A stretch of 64,000 bases of DNA from Flavobacterium faecale (lineage in GTDB: Bacteria; Bacteroidota; Bacteroidia; Flavobacteriales; Flavobacteriaceae), in assembly GCF_003076455.1 (NCBI RefSeq), contig NZ_CP020918.1, positions 3,756,001 to 3,820,000 on the forward strand. The letters run 5' to 3'. Made by a program: the position numbers and the translations under genes. This document shows positions 9,001 through 17,647 of this stretch, in pieces (position 1 is the stretch's first letter; the number at the start of each line of letters is the position of its first letter). The notes beneath the pieces are model-generated. The model saw only the letters and a program-made list of their open reading frames with translations, did no database searches and had not been told where the DNA came from.

Positions 9001-9610
9001 GAAACAAATATTGCATATAATTTCAAGTCCAAAAAATGAGGCTTCTATGAGTAGAGTTCTAGGGAAAAAAGTTATCCAAAGTTTAATGGAGAAACACCCA
9101 CAAGCAAATATTACGGAGTATGATCTTTCAAAAATTCATATGCCTCATTTAACAGAATCACACATTAATGCATTTTTTACACCTGCAGAAGATAGAACTC
9201 AAGCTGAAAATGCGGAAATATCTACTTCTGACAAAGCACTGTCTGACTTAATGATAGCTGATATCCTCGTTGTAGAAGTACCAATGTACAACTGGAACAT
9301 TCCATCAACTTTAAAGGCATATTTTGACCAGATAGCAAGGGTTGGGTTTACTTTCAAATATGAATATAAAGGAGACAGCTTATTACCTACCGGATTATTA
9401 AAAAACAAAAAAGCATATATCGTAACTTCTTCTGGTGGTGTTTATTCCGAAGGAAAATTGAAAGAATATGATTTTACCACGAGCTATGTTAAGTTTTTTC
9501 TTGAATTAATAGGAATTGAAGTTATTAATATTTTCAGAGCAGAAGGACAAGCGATCTATGGACGTGATGAATCTTTACGAAAAGGGATAGAAAGCATTGT
9601 TATAGAATAA
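9001..9610 (+). CDS. azoR: FMN-dependent NADH-azoreductase
   Basis: About 203 residues with the flavodoxin-like AzoR fold: an N-terminal phosphate-binding SSPKNEASMSR loop, VEVPMYNWNIPSTLKAYFDQIARVGFTFKY (FMN and active-site region) and TSSGGVYSEG. AzoR enzymes are cytosolic and reduce quinones and azo compounds with NADH in two-electron steps. The ATG is at 8999-9001. The promoter carries the same operator as doxX, placing the gene in the proposed HxlR regulon. The gene is intact although its neighbours on both sides are decayed. Confidence 0.9.
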
Positions 9611-9645
9611 CGTCTGTCCAACCTCGTAAAGAATATGACCTGCAT

Positions 9646-10008
9646 GATAGAATTGGACTAGCAACTGCAAAATCATTCATCAATGCAGGTGCAATCGTTT
9701 GGATTACAATTATGATAAATTTCAGAAGACATTTAAAAGAGATAAATAATCCGAATTTGAAAACGATGGTTTCAGGCACTTCATCCATAGAAGGTATTGC
9801 AGTTTTAGAAAAAGCATTTGCAGAAAGTAGTAATAACCTTGATGTTTTATTTTTGAATGTAGGTATCGCTACATTTGTACCAAATGCACTTGCAACGGAA
9901 GCAGATTTTGATGCCCAATTCAATACCAACGTTAAAGGCGCTTATTTTATATTACAACAATTAAAACCTCATTTATCTAAAGGGACATCAGCATTATTCA
10001 CTAACTAA
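9646..10008 (+). pseudogene. Internal fragment of a short-chain dehydrogenase
   Basis: The frame from about 9646 reads IGLATAKSFINAGAIV, which is the second half of the SDR cofactor motif and helix. It continues through LDVLFLNVGIATF (the NNAG-type strand) and NVKGAYFILQQLKPHL, then stops at 10008 before the catalytic Ser-Tyr-Lys region. The first ~15 residues and the last ~110 residues of a normal SDR are missing, so it cannot be an active enzyme. Confidence 0.7.
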
Positions 10009-10075
10009 CGACAAATAAACAGACGAATACTAAACTGAAATAAATTAAAAAATAAACAATTTTAAAATAATACTT

Positions 10076-10438
10076 ATGTTAACTCATTTTGAAAATTTAA
10101 TCAAAAAGGCATATCCAGCTTTTAATTCAAGAGACATTGATACAGCCCTTTTAACATTTCACGCAAACGTTCAATGGCCAAAGGCTTTCGAAGGTGGTTA
10201 TGTCACAGGACACGATGAAATAAGAACCTACTGGACAAGACAATGGACAGAAATAAATCCAACAGTTGAACCAATAGGATTTAACCAAAGATCAAACGGA
10301 ACATTTGAAGTAACGGTCCACCAAATTGTAAATGACTTGGAAGGAAATCTAATCTTTGATAGTAATGTAAAACACATCTACACGTTAGAAGACGATTTGC
10401 TAAGAAGAATGGATATTGAAAATGATGAAACAAACTAA
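10076..10438 (+). CDS. NTF2-like (SnoaL-type) protein
   Basis: 120 residues with the cone-shaped NTF2 pattern: helix FENLIKKAYPAFNSRDIDTALLTFHANVQWP, then GGYVTGHDEIRTYWTRQW, then beta strands ending in KHIYTLEDDLLRRMDI. Family members are small binding proteins or isomerases; no catalytic assignment is possible. The gene is intact and followed by a strong terminator 170 bp downstream. Confidence 0.75.
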   Translation: MLTHFENLIKKAYPAFNSRDIDTALLTFHANVQWPKAFEGGYVTGHDEIRTYWTRQWTEINPTVEPIGFNQRSNGTFEVTVHQIVNDLEGNLIFDSNVKHIYTLEDDLLRRMDIENDETN

Positions 10439-10971
10439 CTCATAACTAAATAAGTGACAAATTAAACGCCGAAATTTTAAACGTTAAGTGTTTATTAATC
10501 CTTGACAAAAGCCCAAACCGTTAACAGACGTAGCTGTTGCGCAACTCTTTTAAATATGTCTAGTCCTAAATAAACGATACAGATTATTAGGCTAAAAATA
10601 ATTAATTAAACACTTGCAAGAGCGTTTTTGCAAGTGTTTTTTGTTTTATATGTTCTCATTTTAATTTGATTCTGCAAATGCATTTGATTTGGTGTTAGCA
10701 TAGTAGGTTAGTTTTAAATTCTCTAGGTGCATCCACTAAGATAGAATTGCAGTTTGAACAATATTCCCTAATTCACTATCCGTTTTAGAAATAGACGAGA
10801 AAAAAGCGCCTCGTAATCACGGATTGATTAAGTATGCTTTAAAACTTGTTACTCTTTTAATCGTTTAGCATTAATGTCCACAATGTTTAGTACTTTTATA
10901 AAATAGGCGAATTCTAAATACTATATTTTTTTAATGGAATACAGTATTATTTTAAATAATTCTTACCTGCA
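10439..10971. other. Intergenic stretch without a gene
   Basis: Apart from the terminator hairpin at 10608-10645, no reading frame with recognisable content was seen. The flanking genes converge here (SnoaL-like plus strand, lipoprotein minus strand). Confidence 0.5.
10608..10645 (+). terminator. Rho-independent terminator
   Basis: Perfect 12-bp stem AAACACTTGCAA / TTGCAAGTGTTT with an 8-base loop, followed by a T-rich run. It can serve the plus-strand SnoaL-like gene, and its A-rich left side may make it bidirectional. Confidence 0.8.
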
Positions 10972-11913
10972 CTAGTTTTTCCATATAATATCATAATCGC
11001 CTGTTGGAGCAATCTCGACCCATTTACCCTCTATTTTTTTTTCTCCTCCTGTTCTTTTATTTGTCAAATATAAAATATAAGAGACGGTGCGTTTACGGAA
11101 TTGGATTTCGGTGTAAAACTCGGATTCCCCCGAAGAGATCTTTACTATGTCCTTTTGATCAAGTTCATAGTTAGATATGGTTGTCAGGTCTGTATAAACT
11201 TCCTCATTGTCGGTATGTATATATTTATTATCAATTGAGGACGGAACTTCAACCTTAATTGAGTTGTTTTTAAGCCAAACGAATGCATCCTTTTCATCAC
11301 TTGTAAAGTAGGTTTTCCTGTTGATTTCTACCCCCGTGAAAGGTGAAAATGAAAACTCTTGAGGGGAAGAGACACTAAATTTATAACCTTCGCCATTTCT
11401 TATAAAAAGTGAGTCTCCATCATTTTGCTTTAGGATATATTCAATACTCTTAAAATTATACCCCTGTGACTTCATTTGTTTGACAGTGATCTTTTTTGAT
11501 TCATTCGCTGACTGGAGGTCTACTGTAAAATTGAAGTCCTCACCGGAACTGTTTTCATTCAATTTAACATTGAGCGAAGTGGGGGTATTTCTGCTAATGA
11601 CAAAACCCTTACTTCCGCCAAAAGCCTCAATTCTTCCGAGTCCTTCCAGCGATAACATATAATTTTCAATAACAAGCTTATTATCAATAGAGTAACTATT
11701 TCCACTTATTTTAACATCTCCATCTGAATTATTTACCCCAGTAATATTCCAATCTCCATTTGTAAAAGATACCTCCACGCTTCCCCCTTCCCCTTCCATT
11801 AAGATTAAACTAATAGAAGGCTGCACCTGCGTTATACTATCTTCGACATCGCTGTTACACGAGATAAAGCAAATGGGCACCAAAAACACCATAAATAAAC
11901 GTTTTAATATCAT
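10972..11913 (-). CDS. Hypothetical lipoprotein with beta-sandwich (BACON-like) repeats
   Basis: An open frame begins at 11958, but the start at 11913 is better: it is preceded by an A-rich stretch and gives a clean lipoprotein signal peptide ILKRLFMVFLVPICFISC with the lipid cysteine at about residue 19. The mature part has runs such as GGSVEVSFTNGDWNITGV and LNVKLNENSSGEDFNFTVDLQ, typical of BACON-like immunoglobulin folds in Bacteroidetes surface lipoproteins. Function unknown; it probably faces the periplasm or cell surface. Confidence 0.65.
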   Translation of the reverse strand: MILKRLFMVFLVPICFISCNSDVEDSITQVQPSISLILMEGEGGSVEVSFTNGDWNITGVNNSDGDVKISGNSYSIDNKLVIENYMLSLEGLGRIEAFGGSKGFVISRNTPTSLNVKLNENSSGEDFNFTVDLQSANESKKITVKQMKSQGYNFKSIEYILKQNDGDSLFIRNGEGYKFSVSSPQEFSFSPFTGVEINRKTYFTSDEKDAFVWLKNNSIKVEVPSSIDNKYIHTDNEEVYTDLTTISNYELDQKDIVKISSGESEFYTEIQFRKRTVSYILYLTNKRTGGEKKIEGKWVEIAPTGDYDIIWKN

Positions 11914-12191
11914 TTTTTTAGTTTTAAAACAATTAACACTCTTATAATTTAACAACAATATTTATAACAAAAATAGGACGAAATGCTAATTGGATAATCA
12001 ATTACAAAAATTAAAACAATAAGTCTTAAGTACAGGATAAAAAAATTAGGATGTTACTTTAATTTATTTGAGATTGCAAAACTACAAACGAAAAAAATAA
12101 TCATCGTATTTCTAATTCTATAAAGTATGTTTTGAAATAACATTTCTTGTTTGCACAAACTTTCTATTTTGTACTACCAAAAATTTATACT

Positions 12192-12539
12192 TTAAGGAAT
12201 ATTATCATTGATAGGCTCCACACTTATAAAGTTTTTTCCATCTAACAAGTATTTATCTTTTTGTTCAATTTTAACTAAAATGGAATCTTTAAAAGTTAAT
12301 GCAGTTGTCAATATATAGGTATAACCAGATACGCCAACAGCCTCTTTATAGTAAATTTTAGTCCAATGGAAATTATTTTCATTGTAAACATCGCTTTTAA
12401 AGGGATTCCCATATTTCTTGATCACTAAATGAATATCATCACCTAATTTTACTGAATCCAATGTGAATTTTGTCTTTCTGTAACTAGCACATGAGAAAAA
12501 TAAAATCAATAATAATATAATGCTAACATTTTTTTTCAT
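12192..12539 (-). CDS. Small lipoprotein, SmpA/BamE-like in pattern
   Basis: 115 residues. Signal peptide ends in LFFSC (lipid cysteine at about 17). The rest (LDSVKLGDDIHLVIKKYGNPFKSD ... ALTFKDSILVKIEQ) has the helix-plus-three-strand pattern of SmpA/OmlA-type folds. Its start overlaps the stop of the upstream lipoprotein by 4 bases, so the two are translationally coupled. It might chaperone or protect against its partner; this is only a guess from position. Confidence 0.65.
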   Translation of the reverse strand: MKKNVSIILLLILFFSCASYRKTKFTLDSVKLGDDIHLVIKKYGNPFKSDVYNENNFHWTKIYYKEAVGVSGYTYILTTALTFKDSILVKIEQKDKYLLDGKNFISVEPINDNIP

Positions 12540-13825
12540 TTCATTTCAATTATTCTCTTCGAATTCAACATTTCTTGTGAAATTTCCATTTTTTGTACTG
12601 AGCCGCCATTAAGTGGTGTAAGTGTAAGATTTGCATTTGTTTCCTCAACATCAACACCATTCCAAACTCCTTTTATTTGTATTATTTTTCCGGAAGTTAG
12701 CCCTCTACAAGTGGCTACATAATCTACGTTCATATTATATTTAAAGAAAGTTAAGGTAAGATCTGCTCTATTATTCGAAGGTACTTTAACTGGATAACTA
12801 CGGTTGACCGCAATAGTTGCAGATTCACTCTCACCATAGGTAAAACTTTGTCCAAACTCTGCCGAAGTTTTTATTTCTCCTTCTGAGAAAAAAGGAACAC
12901 CAGCTTTAACAGTGCTTGATAGTGTTAATTTATATGATGTGGATCTATTATAATTTGAAGATTTAGTATACGATGTGTTAATGGCAAATGTATATGTTTG
13001 CTCTATCGATCCACTATTAGTATATCCCTCCTTGTAAACCTGCAATGGTGCATTTGACAATATTACCCCAGCATCAACATCAAATTCAATTTTTTCAACA
13101 ACAAACGTTTCGACTGGAATAATCTCGAACTCTTGACGAGGGTTATTATTATATTTTGAAAACGAAATTTTACTATCATTGACAGTGATTGCATTGTAAT
13201 AAATGTCCCAGAAAGACCCTCCACCCGATTCTGGATAATCTTGATTCTTAATCACAAAGGAGTTAGAAGTGTACACCCCTCTATCGAAATCCCATGAAGA
13301 ACCAAACAATGAGCCGCTAGAATCATTTCTAGAGTAAAGCACTTTTACATTTGGATTGCTCTGATATGATCCGACGCTTACAGGAGTATTGGTATTTTTT
13401 GAATATATTAGATAACGAATCCCCGTCGATGGGGGTAAAACTTTGATAAAATATTGTTGCGATAAATTTCCATTGTATGCACTCATATTTAATTCAGCCC
13501 CTTTAGTCGAAGCGGTTATAAACTGTTTATCAGAAGAATTCCCCATTACTTTTAAGAATACTGGTATTTCATTCAACTGATCGATTTCATAACTATCAGA
13601 AGCAGATAACCGGTTTAATACTCCTGGTCTTTTTAAGGTATCCCTACTTCCTACCAAAGGAAAAATAATATCACTAATATTAACCGTGTCATTTTTAGCG
13701 ATTGATTCAAGATTTGCATTTGCTTCCGAACTGTTTTTCTTATCCGAAAACGCTTCATCAGACGAGCAGGAAGAAATAATAATTAATAGAGCTGTAGCCC
13801 AAAGATAAGAGAAGAGATTTTTCAT
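12536..13825 (-). CDS. Lipoprotein with aerolysin-like (ETX/MTX2-type) C-terminal half
   Basis: 429 residues. Lipobox IISSC puts the lipid cysteine at about 20. Residues about 120-245 (RYLIYSKNTNTPVSVGS ... QEFEIIP) look like a beta-trefoil lectin-type domain. From about 245 comes a long Ser/Thr-rich beta region (QTYTFAINTSYTKSSNY, KAGVPFFSEGEIKTSAEFG, TIAVNRSYPVKVPSNNRADL) with the alternating pattern of aerolysin/epsilon-toxin pore modules. Trefoil plus aerolysin module is a known toxin architecture, but lipid anchoring suggests a surface rather than a freely secreted protein. Divergent from the oxoamine synthase, with palindromic operators between. Confidence 0.6.
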   Translation of the reverse strand: MKNLFSYLWATALLIIISSCSSDEAFSDKKNSSEANANLESIAKNDTVNISDIIFPLVGSRDTLKRPGVLNRLSASDSYEIDQLNEIPVFLKVMGNSSDKQFITASTKGAELNMSAYNGNLSQQYFIKVLPPSTGIRYLIYSKNTNTPVSVGSYQSNPNVKVLYSRNDSSGSLFGSSWDFDRGVYTSNSFVIKNQDYPESGGGSFWDIYYNAITVNDSKISFSKYNNNPRQEFEIIPVETFVVEKIEFDVDAGVILSNAPLQVYKEGYTNSGSIEQTYTFAINTSYTKSSNYNRSTSYKLTLSSTVKAGVPFFSEGEIKTSAEFGQSFTYGESESATIAVNRSYPVKVPSNNRADLTLTFFKYNMNVDYVATCRGLTSGKIIQIKGVWNGVDVEETNANLTLTPLNGGSVQKMEISQEMLNSKRIIEMK

Positions 13826-13896
13826 AATTTACAGTTCTGAGTTAATAATAGTGGCCATTTGGTAAGTCACTTAGCTAAGTCCATATGCAAATCTAA

Positions 13897-13924
13897 TTAA
13901 ATTTCCCAATATTGGGAAATTTAA
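13897..13924. promoter_or_regulatory. 28-bp perfect palindrome, candidate operator
   Basis: Half-site TTAAATTTCCCAAT followed immediately by its exact reverse complement. It lies 72 bp upstream of the aerolysin-like lipoprotein start, in the divergent promoter region. A palindrome of this size suits a TetR-type dimer; a TetR gene lies at 15464. Confidence 0.65.
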
Positions 13925-14014
13925 ATGTTAAATTTTATTTTCAATTGTAATGATTGTAAACAACTGTTAATTATTACTTTACATGGTTTTTATTAATTCA
14001 TAATTTTTGCTATA

Positions 14015-14042
14015 AAAATTATCCCATATAGGGGAAATTTAA
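14015..14042. promoter_or_regulatory. Second, degenerate copy of the palindromic operator
   Basis: The right half GGGAAATTTAA is identical to the site at 13897-13924 and the CCC-6-GGG core spacing is the same; the left half (AAAATTATCCC) is degraded. It ends 28 bp before the oxoamine synthase ATG at 14070, so occupancy would block transcription or translation start. Centres are 118 bp apart. Confidence 0.55.
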
Positions 14043-14069
14043 TACATTTAAATTTTTAAATCCCAACCT

Positions 14070-15350
14070 ATGGAATTAGTACGTAATCACAATATAGATT
14101 TTAGTAAAGCAAGTTTTAAAGATTTTGAAAACATTTCAGATATGAACTCTTTTCAAAGAGCGGGGCTGTTTAAGGATTTTACCGACTATATGGAAGTTGA
14201 AGGGCGTATGAATTATGGTTTTGTAACCTATGACGGTTGTGGGCCAGAAATATTTTTAAGTACACCTTTCCAACAAGTACCTAAAAAATGTATCAGCCTT
14301 GTTTCCAATGATTACTTAAACTTCACGCAACATCCTAAAGTTAAAGCTGCGGCTATTGAAGGTTTACAAAAATATGGAACAGGAGCGGGTGCATCGCCTT
14401 TGATTGGTGGTCAGCATGAATACCATATCATGTTAGAAAATAAGCTGTCCGCTTTTTTTAATAGATCTAAAGGATCTTCAATGGTTTACACAACAGGCTA
14501 TACTGCAAATAGTGCCACTTTGCTGTCTATGTTGAAAAATAACGATTGTGCTATTGTGGACATGGCTGTACACGCAAGTGTTTACGAAGGATTGTTGGAA
14601 ACGAACGTTAGAAGATTCCCTCATAACAACCTTGATTATTTGGAGAGGGCATTATCCAATGTTCAATCAAAATATCAGACAAAAATAGTAATTATTGATG
14701 GGGTGTATTCCCAGGATGGGGATCTTGCCAAAATGGATGAAATTTATAAGCTCACAAAACATTACGGTGCTTTTCTTATGGTTGATGATGCACACGGTAT
14801 TGGTGTTTTAGGCAGAAGTGGTAGAGGCGCGATTGAAATATTTGACCTATTAAATAAAGTTGATATCATATCTGGAACTTTAAGCAAAGCTTTTGGACAC
14901 ATTGGTGGATTTATTATCTCTAAACCAGAAGTAATTAATTACCTTAAATTTCAATCTCGCCAATATGTTTTTTCTTCTAATTGTACGCCAGCAATTACTG
15001 GTTTATTAGTGGCAATTGATTTAATTGATGAAGAGCCCGAATGGCGAGCTAAGCTTTTAGAGAATGTAGCATACTTTAAAAAGGGACTTTTGGATTTGAA
15101 GTTGGACGTGGGAATTACTGAGTCTCCTATTATTCCAATTAAAATAGGTGATGCACATAAAACAGGTGATGCGGCAAAATTACTACTTAAGGCAGGAGTT
15201 TATACCAATGCTATAGTATATCCTGGTGTTTCACGTAAAGATGCTCGAATTCGGACCAGTTTGATGGCAACACATACAAAAGAACACCTAGACAAGGCTT
15301 TAAACGGATTCGAATATGTCAATCAAAAGTTGGGTCTTTCGAAAATTTAA
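14070..15350 (+). CDS. Alpha-oxoamine synthase family PLP enzyme
   Basis: 426 residues, fold type I PLP enzyme of the AONS/KBL/serine palmitoyltransferase group, which condense an amino acid with an acyl-CoA and release CO2. Visible are LVSNDYLNFTQHP, GTGAGASPLIGGQHEYHIMLE, the ring-stacking H168 (VDMAVHAS), the cofactor aspartate in DDAHGIGVLG (239-245) and the Schiff-base lysine K273 in SGTLSKAFGHIGG. Substrate (serine, cysteate, glycine or alanine) cannot be assigned. No biotin genes are nearby, so a lipid role such as a sphingolipid or sulfonolipid base is plausible. Followed by a TetR gene. Confidence 0.85.
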   Translation: MELVRNHNIDFSKASFKDFENISDMNSFQRAGLFKDFTDYMEVEGRMNYGFVTYDGCGPEIFLSTPFQQVPKKCISLVSNDYLNFTQHPKVKAAAIEGLQKYGTGAGASPLIGGQHEYHIMLENKLSAFFNRSKGSSMVYTTGYTANSATLLSMLKNNDCAIVDMAVHASVYEGLLETNVRRFPHNNLDYLERALSNVQSKYQTKIVIIDGVYSQDGDLAKMDEIYKLTKHYGAFLMVDDAHGIGVLGRSGRGAIEIFDLLNKVDIISGTLSKAFGHIGGFIISKPEVINYLKFQSRQYVFSSNCTPAITGLLVAIDLIDEEPEWRAKLLENVAYFKKGLLDLKLDVGITESPIIPIKIGDAHKTGDAAKLLLKAGVYTNAIVYPGVSRKDARIRTSLMATHTKEHLDKALNGFEYVNQKLGLSKI

Positions 15351-15463
15351 CAAATTCCCATTGAAAACTAGATTACTAAAAAAAGTATATCTATTAGTTA
15401 ATCACATTGTTTTTACACTTAAAAAACATATTTTTAATTTTTAAATTCATAACAATTGCTATT

Positions 15464-16093
15464 ATGCCCAGAAAGAAATACCAAGGAGAGATAAATGATA
15501 AGGAACGGTCTAAACAACAACTTTTGGATGCAGTTGGAAAAGTCCTTGAAGATAAGGGGTATATTGGCTTGACAGCTACTAACATCGCAAAAGCTGCTGG
15601 CTTAAGTCGTCGCCTTATCACTATATATTTTGATTCGGTTGATCACTTGGTAGAAACTTATGTGAGAAACAAGGACTATTGGATAGTTTCATCTGGAAAT
15701 ACACAGCAAGTGATTGCAGAAAACAGTCATAATACAAAAAAAATTATTGAATGTTTGTTACTAAATCAGCTGGATTATTTTTACAACAATTTAGAAATGC
15801 AAAAACTCATTTTATGGGAAATAAGTAAAAAGACGAAGATAATGTATGAGGTTTGTGAGGAAAGAGAACGTCTTGCGTCCACTATTTTTAAACTTACTGA
15901 TAAAGAATTAGAAGGTAAAAATATTGATATAAGAGCAGTATCAGCATTATTAGTTGCTGGTGTATATTACATGGTATTACATGCAAAATCGACAGATACA
16001 CTTTTTTCTGAAATAGATATAAATACACCAGAAGGCATGGAGAGGATTAAAAACGCCATCATTTTAATATTGAAAAATACATATAAGGAATAG
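15464..16093 (+). CDS. TetR-family regulator
   Basis: The open frame starts at 15407, but MPRKKYQGEINDKERSKQQLLDAVGKVLEDKGY from ATG 15464 is the natural N-terminus. The helix-turn-helix is LTATNIAKAAGLSRRLITIYFDSVDHL. The C-terminal domain is unassigned. It lies 113 bp downstream of the oxoamine synthase on the same strand and is the best candidate to bind the palindromes at 13.9 and 14.0 kb. Confidence 0.85.
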   Translation: MPRKKYQGEINDKERSKQQLLDAVGKVLEDKGYIGLTATNIAKAAGLSRRLITIYFDSVDHLVETYVRNKDYWIVSSGNTQQVIAENSHNTKKIIECLLLNQLDYFYNNLEMQKLILWEISKKTKIMYEVCEERERLASTIFKLTDKELEGKNIDIRAVSALLVAGVYYMVLHAKSTDTLFSEIDINTPEGMERIKNAIILILKNTYKE

Positions 16094-16514
16094 TAAGACA
16101 AAAATTATCTCTTTTAATTACTACTATGTATTAATTATTACTACTTCTTCTTTGATTTAGTTTGCTGAAACTTTTAGTTACGTATTGTCACATTTTTCAT
16201 TTTAGTATTACATGATTTCTTTCAAAAGTTATTTCTTAATTTATAATTGTATTACATTGTAATTTTTCTAATGTGTCATAGTCTATAATTGAATAATTCA
16301 ATCTTATCATCATTCTATTTATGGCAGGCTCTTCCTCATCTTCGGTAGCTTGAGAAGATTTCTCAAGCGTATTACATTTAGACTGAGATTTTGAATCCTA
16401 GGGCTCAATAGTATTGCCTTTAATATTAGTCTCTTTTTCGCCTTCTTTTACTTTGTCATTACTGTTCATATTTTGATTTTTTTCAGTTTTTGGTGTCTCT
16501 AGACGCTGACATTT
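16094..16514. other. Intergenic stretch between TetR and the cassette array
   Basis: No supported gene. A perfect 9-bp hairpin (GCTTGAGAA / TTCTCAAGC, 3-base loop) lies at 16348-16368 without a T-run, so it is not a clear terminator. A minus-strand open frame covering 16398-16718 runs through the attC-like element and is judged spurious. Confidence 0.5.
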
Positions 16515-16630
16515 TGCTGCTTGCAGAAGTGGCGAACTTCGTGACCGACACCTTTTGGTTAAGATAAAATATCTTGCGAAAAATAAACGTGAATTTACCA
16601 CATATCTCGCCATTTTTGCAAACCGCTGTT
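16515..16630 (-). repeat. attC-like element 5 (distal, degenerate)
   Basis: Shares CTTGCAGAAGTGGCGAACTTCGTGACCG-type left arm and the right arm TTTTTGCAAACCGCTGTT with the elements at 21981, 22715 and 26847. Its left boundary is degenerate (TGACATTTTGCTG in place of AACGTGTCGCGG). The right flank GTTGAACTAAACC has no partner in the window, presumably because the cassette was destroyed by the IS91 unit. Confidence 0.65.
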
Positions 16631-16783
16631 GAACTAAACCTTCGGTAGTGTATTGCATGAAAATGTTAGTCCTTTGTAAAAGTAAATAAAAACTTTTATG
16701 ATGACTAAAAAAAACCACTAGAAGAAGTAAGGTACAATAAAATCATCAATCAGGCCATACGAGAGGTACCTGATTTTGAAGCA

Positions 16784-17647
16784 TTGTTATATCGATTTGA
16801 GAGAACAATCTCAGTTTTAGGACGTAGTCAAAGCACTTTTTCTAATTACTCCCGCCATGTTGCTTCTATGGCATTACATTTTGGCAAGATTCCAACTGAA
16901 TTGGATCCGGAGCAAGTACAAGAGTACATGTTTATGTTACAAAAACGATCAAAAACACCTTCGCAAACTTACTTCAAGCATTGTGTTTATGGTCTAAGAT
17001 TTCTACTCAAGTCCGAAGGATTGCCTTATGAGTATTTGCATTTACCTTCGATTAAGCACGAGAAAAAACTCCCTACTGTTCTTAGTAAAGAAGAAGTTTG
17101 GCAGATGCTCAAAAGTTGTCAATTACTCAAACACAAAGTCCTTATCGGACTTTTGTACGGCTGTGGACTTCGTTGCATGGAAGTGCGATCGGTACGCCTA
17201 CAAGACCTTGATTATGATCGTCAGCAACTTAAAGTTGTTCAGGGAAAAGGTAAAAAAGACCGCTATGTTCCGCTATCGGAGCATCTTATCCGGGTGCTAA
17301 AAGTGTACATCCAAGCCGAAAAGCCCAAAACCTACCTCTTCAACGGGCAACCTGTAGAGCGTGCGGGTAGAGATTTTGACTCTCGTTATTCGCAACGAGG
17401 TGTGCAATGGGCAGTAAAACAAGCCAGTAAAGCCGCCGGAATCACCAAAGATGTTTGTGTACACACGCTCCGACACACTTTTGCAACGCACTTACTCGAG
17501 GATGGACTTGATATTGTGAGCTTAAAAAACCTTTTGGGACACGAACAAATTCAGACCACCATGGAGTATTTGCACATCGCCCAACTCGACACCCAAAAAG
17601 CCTTTAGTCCACTCGATACTTTGTTTGAAAAGTGCGGCACGAAGTAG
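16784..17647 (+). CDS. Tyrosine recombinase of the IS91-type unit
   Basis: 287 residues. Core-binding domain about 1-100, then catalytic domain with GLLYGCGLRCMEVRSVRLQDLD (first Arg), KDRYVPL (Lys), HTLRHTFATHLL (His-x-x-Arg), LLGHEQIQTTMEYLH (His and Tyr nucleophile). All catalytic residues are present. Its end overlaps the transposase start by 16 bases. Such recombinase genes commonly accompany IS91-family transposases in Bacteroidetes. Confidence 0.88.
   Translation: MLYRFERTISVLGRSQSTFSNYSRHVASMALHFGKIPTELDPEQVQEYMFMLQKRSKTPSQTYFKHCVYGLRFLLKSEGLPYEYLHLPSIKHEKKLPTVLSKEEVWQMLKSCQLLKHKVLIGLLYGCGLRCMEVRSVRLQDLDYDRQQLKVVQGKGKKDRYVPLSEHLIRVLKVYIQAEKPKTYLFNGQPVERAGRDFDSRYSQRGVQWAVKQASKAAGITKDVCVHTLRHTFATHLLEDGLDIVSLKNLLGHEQIQTTMEYLHIAQLDTQKAFSPLDTLFEKCGTK

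Noticed and set aside
16348..16368. Hairpin GCTTGAGAA/TTCTCAAGC as terminator of the TetR gene
   Set aside because: No T-run follows and it lies 255 bp beyond the stop codon.
16398..16718. Minus-strand open frame of 106 residues
   Set aside because: It runs through the attC-like element at 16515-16630; the translated middle part is simply the element, and the ends show no protein family.
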